From: Methanobacteriota archaeon
GTDB lineage: Archaea; Thermoplasmatota; Thermoplasmata; RBG-16-68-12
DNA length: 8,762 nt
Assembly (NCBI GenBank): GCA_005879045.1
Contig: VBLV01000112.1
Coordinates: forward strand, 1-8,762
Direction of reading: 5' to 3'
Shown here: piece by piece, positions 6,549 to 8,762 of the stretch
Position numbering within the stretch: position 1 is the first letter of the stretch
How the letters are laid out: every line of letters begins with the position of its first letter
Translations under genes and position numbers: made by a program
The notes under the pieces: generated by a model
What the model saw: only the letters and a program-made list of their open reading frames with translations
Told to the model about the DNA's origin: nothing
Database searches by the model: none

Positions 6549-6974
6549 ATGGACATCAAGAGAAGCGGTTCGCGATCGTCGAGCGACGGACCACCGGAAT
6601 GGTTCACCGGCCAGGTGCGCATCGAGTCGCTGTTCCGAGCAAGCGCTCCGGGCCGCGTGCAAGGCGCGAGCGTCACGTTCGAGCCCGGCGCCCGGTCGGC
6701 CTGGCATACCCATCCGCTGGGTCAGACGCTCATCGTGACGGCCGGCCGCGGCTTCGTGCGACGCTGGGGAGGACCCGTCGAAGAGATTCATCCCGGGGAT
6801 GTGGTCTCCTGTCCGCCAGGAGAGAAGCATTGGCACGGCGCCACGCCAAACAGCGCGATGACGCACATCGCCATCCAGGAGGAACTCGACGGCAAGGTGG
6901 TCAACTGGATGGAGAAGGTCAGCGACGAGCAGTACAGGCGAGTTCCGGGTGCGAGGGAGGTCGACGGCACATGA
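6549..6974 (+). CDS. Small manganese-type cupin, hydroxynitrile-lyase-like
   Basis: 141 residues, single cupin barrel. Motif 1 is [18 protein letters not shown] and motif 2 is [12 protein letters not shown]. Ligands are H53, H55, Q59 and H94, with glutamine in place of the usual cupin glutamate. That set, with this exact numbering, is the one I recall for the bacterial Mn-cupin (R)-hydroxynitrile lyase from Granulicella tundricola. Its active-site positions A40, V42 and Q110 are also matched here (A40, V42, Q110). The family is often annotated as (R)-mandelonitrile lyase or cupin; in vivo substrates are unclear and related cupins are oxidative. The C-terminal block [22 protein letters not shown] is typical. 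ATG 6549 gives the matching numbering; GTG 6540 is an alternative, with GGGGAG at 6531-6536. The gene lies 22 nt after the broken dehydrogenase and overlaps the next gene by 4 nt (ATGA), implying co-translation. Confidence 0.85.
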   Translation: MDIKRSGSRSSSDGPPEWFTGQVRIESLFRASAPGRVQGASVTFEPGARSAWHTHPLGQTLIVTAGRGFVRRWGGPVEEIHPGDVVSCPPGEKHWHGATPNSAMTHIAIQEELDGKVVNWMEKVSDEQYRRVPGAREVDGT

Positions 6975-7459
6975 CAGGAATCGAGGGATGGGAGAACTTC
7001 TACGTCATCGTCGGCTCGTCTGCCGGCGCCCTGATCGGATTGCAGTTCGTCGTCATCACGCTCATTGCCTCAAGGCCGATCGGCCAAGTGGAAGCGCAAG
7101 CCGGCAGCGCCTTCACAACGCCGAGCGTCGTTCACTTTGGACTCGTGCTGTTGCTCTCGGCGATTGTGAGCGCGCCATGGGACGAAGTCACCGTTGTCGC
7201 AGTTCTCTGGGGATTATTGGGTCTCGGCGGGGTCGCGTACGTCGTCATCGCGGCCCGGCAAGACTGGTTGTTTCACGTCGTGCTTCCTTTCACGGCATAC
7301 GCAGTTCTGGCGATCTCGGCATCCGCGGCTCCGTATTACGCGCGCCCATCCCTTTTCCTCGTCGGCGCGGCTGCCTTGTTGCTGCTCCTGATTGGAATTC
7401 ACAACGCCTGGGACGCCGTCACCTATCAAGTCTTCGTCCGATCGAGGAAGGACGGGTAA
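6971..7459 (+). CDS. Small multi-pass membrane protein, unknown function
   Basis: 162 residues with about five hydrophobic segments, near residues 9-33, 53-69, 73-95, 100-120 and 126-146, joined by short loops. The N-terminal part ([20 protein letters not shown]) and the end ([13 protein letters not shown]) resemble small uncharacterised membrane proteins often seen in bacteria and archaea that share a G-x-A-x-x-L-x-G-L-x-F-V first helix and an N-A-W-D motif after the last helix. No catalytic or transport motif is evident. The start overlaps the cupin stop in ATGA, and a strong SD (gggaggt, 6955-6961) is 9 nt upstream, inside the cupin gene. Translational coupling suggests a role linked to the cupin, but I assign none. 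The following reductase fragment begins 1 nt after its stop. Confidence 0.75.
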   Translation: MTGIEGWENFYVIVGSSAGALIGLQFVVITLIASRPIGQVEAQAGSAFTTPSVVHFGLVLLLSAIVSAPWDEVTVVAVLWGLLGLGGVAYVVIAARQDWLFHVVLPFTAYAVLAISASAAPYYARPSLFLVGAAALLLLLIGIHNAWDAVTYQVFVRSRKDG

Positions 7460-7460
7460 C

Positions 7461-7571
7461 ATGCGGGTTGGGATTTTGGGTTCCGGGTTGATGGGCGGCA
7501 AGCTCGGGACGCTCTTCGCCCGCGCCGGAGATGGGGACGCCTCGAGGTCGACGAATTGCGCCTCCGAATGA
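7461..7571 (+). pseudogene. N-terminal remnant of an F420-dependent NADP reductase
   Basis: A 36-codon frame starting MRVGILGSGLMGGKLGTLFA, with the Rossmann fingerprint G-x-G-x-x-G, typical of the first strand and helix of F420-dependent NADP oxidoreductases (normally about 200-230 residues). After ARAG, where such proteins continue with H-E-V and a second strand, the sequence becomes unrelated (DGDASRSTNCASE) and stops. No other frame between 7529 and the next gene restores recognisable reductase sequence, so most of the gene appears deleted. It begins 1 nt after the membrane protein stop with ggaagg upstream, as an operon member would. A 36-residue peptide made from it is possible but could not bind a dinucleotide as a full domain. 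Alternative: a fresh recombination junction or assembly join. Confidence 0.7.
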
Positions 7572-7586
7572 ATAGGGTCTGGAATC

Positions 7587-8306
7587 GTGAGCGCCGAATC
7601 AGACGAGCAGCTGATGCGAATTCACATCGCGACCCTCTTCAACTGCGACGCGTACGGACGAATCCGATCCCTGGGTCGACCGTGGAGCCGCCCGGGTGGT
7701 GCGCCTCGATTCTTCATGGGGCGAAGGCGTGATGGCAACGTTTGGCTCTTTCGCGACGACCTTCCAGACGAGCAGACACGTGAGCTGGAGGTGCTTTGCC
7801 GATCCGAGCCGTCGACCAAGGACCTGAGGCGTCCACCACGCTTCGCTCCGGAGATTCGCGCCGCGCTCCAGGGGCTGGGCCCAATCACCCGGGAGTATCG
7901 CGGGCCCGCATACTTGATTCCCGAAGGGACGGAAGCGCCCCCGTACGCCGTGCTGATCACGAAGGAGGAGGGCCGCATGCTCGAGGCCGGATTTCCGTGG
8001 ATGCTCCCGCACCTGAGGGCCGACGTCGATATCGGACCGGTCACCGCCGCGGTCGTCAATGGAAGCGCCGTCTCGATTTGCTATTGCGCTCGCCTTTCTC
8101 CCTTGGCCGCCGAAGCGGGCCTTGAGACCTTGGATGCAATGCAGCGCCGGGGCTACGCCACGGCAGCGGTCTCCGCGTGGGCGACCGCCGTCCGCCGCCG
8201 AGGACTTCTGCCTCTTTACAGCACGTCATGGGAGAACCTTGCCTCGCAGCGGGTCGCCGAGAAGGTCGGCGCGTTGTGCTACGGCGAGGATTGGGAAATC
8301 GAGTGA
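7587..8306 (+). CDS. GNAT family N-acetyltransferase
   Basis: 239 residues from GTG 7587, with ATG 7614 as an alternative start; neither has a clear SD. The C-terminal half is a GNAT fold of the FR47-like/GNAT_acetyltran type. It has a strand around 152-167 (AAVVNGSAVSICYCAR), an AEAGLET strand (175-181), and the acetyl-CoA loop RRGYA (187-191) followed by helix TAAVSAWATAVRRRG. The final block is LPLYSTSWENLASQRVAEKVGA (208-229), where S-x-N-x-x-S-x-x-(V/L)-A-x-K-x-G is diagnostic of these acetyltransferases. The N-terminal half (1-145) is the variable partner domain of this subfamily. Substrate unknown. It begins 15 nt after the reductase remnant and is the last member of the plus-strand run that starts with the dehydrogenase. 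Confidence 0.85.
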   Translation: MSAESDEQLMRIHIATLFNCDAYGRIRSLGRPWSRPGGAPRFFMGRRRDGNVWLFRDDLPDEQTRELEVLCRSEPSTKDLRRPPRFAPEIRAALQGLGPITREYRGPAYLIPEGTEAPPYAVLITKEEGRMLEAGFPWMLPHLRADVDIGPVTAAVVNGSAVSICYCARLSPLAAEAGLETLDAMQRRGYATAAVSAWATAVRRRGLLPLYSTSWENLASQRVAEKVGALCYGEDWEIE

Positions 8307-8430
8307 GTCGCAACGGATTCCTGCGAGAGCTCGCCGAACGCAGCGTCCGGGAGCGATGGTGAACCCGTGAGACCTGAGATTGTAACTGGTGGACCATCGG
8401 CGCCTTTGAGGAGTAAACCCACATGAGTAT

Positions 8431-8508
8431 TCCCGCAACGGGATTTGAACCGGAGCGATTTTTCTCCAGGCGAGCGCCAAACCGACGGTCTGAACAGTTT
8501 CGTTTTTT
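8431..8508 (+). terminator. Hairpins and T-tracts after the acetyltransferase gene
   Basis: The 288-nt gap 8307-8594 holds two short stem-loops, tcccg-caa-cggga (8431-8443) and ggag-cgattttt-ctcc (8452-8467), and T-runs at 8457-8463 and 8503-8508. Archaeal termination uses T-rich tracts, so this stretch probably ends transcription of the long plus-strand operon. The first hairpin overlaps ggatttgaacc, which resembles an antisense tRNA T-loop, but no tRNA can be folded. No gene is seen in the gap. Confidence 0.35.
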
Positions 8509-8547
8509 CGGGTGGACCTGGGCGATCCTCCTCGGCCCGTAAATGGT

Positions 8548-8588
8548 CTTATAGCATGCGGACCTTCGCGCTTTCAACGGGTGAGGGT
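8548..8588 (+). promoter_or_regulatory. Promoter and RBS of the carbinolamine dehydratase gene
   Basis: TATA-like cttatagc (8548-8555) is followed at about 26 nt by the inferred start near 8578. GGTGAGG (8580-8586), a good archaeal Shine-Dalgarno, sits 8 nt before ATG 8595. The same TATA, leader and SD spacing is seen ahead of the pirin gene. The promoter indicates that this gene is separate from the upstream operon. Confidence 0.5.
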
Positions 8589-8594
8589 AAGACC

Positions 8595-8762
8595 ATGAGC
8601 GACCAAATCACAATGCGGAAGTTCCGCGAGTCCGATGGCGTCGAGGATTGGCGAGTGGTAGGCGAAGGAGCGTGCGCGTACTTCCGCACCGGCTCGTTCG
8701 CGGCCGGCGCCCGCCTCGTAAACGCCATCAGCGAGCTAGCCAATCTCGATGACCACCACCCG
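8595..8762 (+). CDS. Pterin-4a-carbinolamine dehydratase (partial, runs off the window)
   Basis: The first 56 residues are visible; the family is about 95-110 long, so about half is missing. These enzymes dehydrate 4a-hydroxytetrahydrobiopterin to recycle the cofactor of aromatic amino acid hydroxylases. Many prokaryotic members occur without a hydroxylase and have other or unknown roles, including in molybdopterin metabolism. The family pattern is visible: W19 in DWRVV, the strand ACAYFRTGSFAAGARLVNAI (26-45), and the signature D-D-H-H-P (52-56), whose histidines form the active site. The expected T-H-(D/x)-x-G-G-(L/I)-(T/S) segment would lie beyond 8762. It has its own TATA-like box and SD and is not coupled to the acetyltransferase gene. 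Confidence 0.88.
   Translation, partial: MSDQITMRKFRESDGVEDWRVVGEGACAYFRTGSFAAGARLVNAISELANLDDHHP

Noticed and set aside
5558..6676. 372-codon open frame on the minus strand opposite the dehydrogenase and cupin.
   Set aside because: It mirrors a well-supported zinc dehydrogenase on the plus strand, has arginine/alanine-rich low-information sequence, and matches no family. Long antisense frames are expected at this GC content.
7538..7551. Cloning-polylinker-like cctcgaggtcgacg (adjacent XhoI and SalI sites) in the reductase stub.
   Set aside because: The flanking bases do not continue any vector multiple cloning site I know, and such sites are common by chance in GC-rich coding DNA. A vector screen would settle it.
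8420..8560. Complete, possibly intron-containing tRNA on the minus strand.
   Set aside because: The T-stem has two mismatches, the acceptor strand tgcggga has no exact 7-base partner upstream, and no cloverleaf forms by eye.
1..8762. CRISPR array, transposase, insertion-sequence ends or defence operon.
   Set aside because: No regularly spaced repeats, no transposase or nuclease motifs, and no terminal inverted repeats were found. The only perfect tandem repeat noticed is the 17-bp duplication.

Overview
The window is GC-rich and gene-dense. Several start regions show archaeal-style signals: AT-rich TATA-like boxes about 25 nt ahead of a short leader with a Shine-Dalgarno-like GGAG/GGTGAGG. 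Gene content (AlsS-type acetolactate synthase, free-standing LigD-type 3'-phosphoesterase, F420/NADP-reductase fragment, Thr/Asn-rich secreted protein with one N-terminal membrane anchor) fits a mesophilic soil or sediment archaeon, perhaps Thermoplasmatota-like. This is inference; no rRNA or marker gene is present, and bacterial origin of some genes is not excluded.

Layout. (1) 71-2511, plus strand: a pirin-family bicupin followed after 25 nt by an AlsS-type, ThDP-dependent acetolactate synthase, probably one operon centred on pyruvate use. (2) 2722-3207, minus: a small secreted or surface-anchored protein of unknown function with its own promoter and a very strong SD. (3) 3425-4756 plus and 4763-5290 minus: two DNA-repair-type genes that converge with only 6 nt between stops, a YcaQ/AlkX-like winged-helix DNA glycosylase with a QLD motif and a LigD-like 3'-phosphoesterase with all six expected active-site residues. 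(4) 5448-8306, plus: a tightly packed run of zinc alcohol dehydrogenase, hydroxynitrile-lyase-like small cupin, five-TM membrane protein, a stub of an F420-dependent NADP reductase, and a GNAT acetyltransferase. (5) 8595 to the window end: start of a pterin-4a-carbinolamine dehydratase with its own promoter.

The most striking observation is damage to the redox operon. The alcohol dehydrogenase carries a perfect 17-bp tandem duplication (5551-5567 and 5568-5584) just before its first catalytic zinc cysteine. Removing one copy restores a full 353-residue zinc dehydrogenase. Further along the same operon only the first Rossmann strand and helix of an F420/NADP reductase remain. The intact cupin between them matches, residue for residue at metal-binding and active-site positions, the manganese-cupin hydroxynitrile lyases. 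I found no CRISPR array, insertion sequence, rRNA or credible complete tRNA, and no clearly new multi-gene system. The interest lies in the frameshift, the operon decay, the cupin, and the repair and pirin/AlsS pairings.
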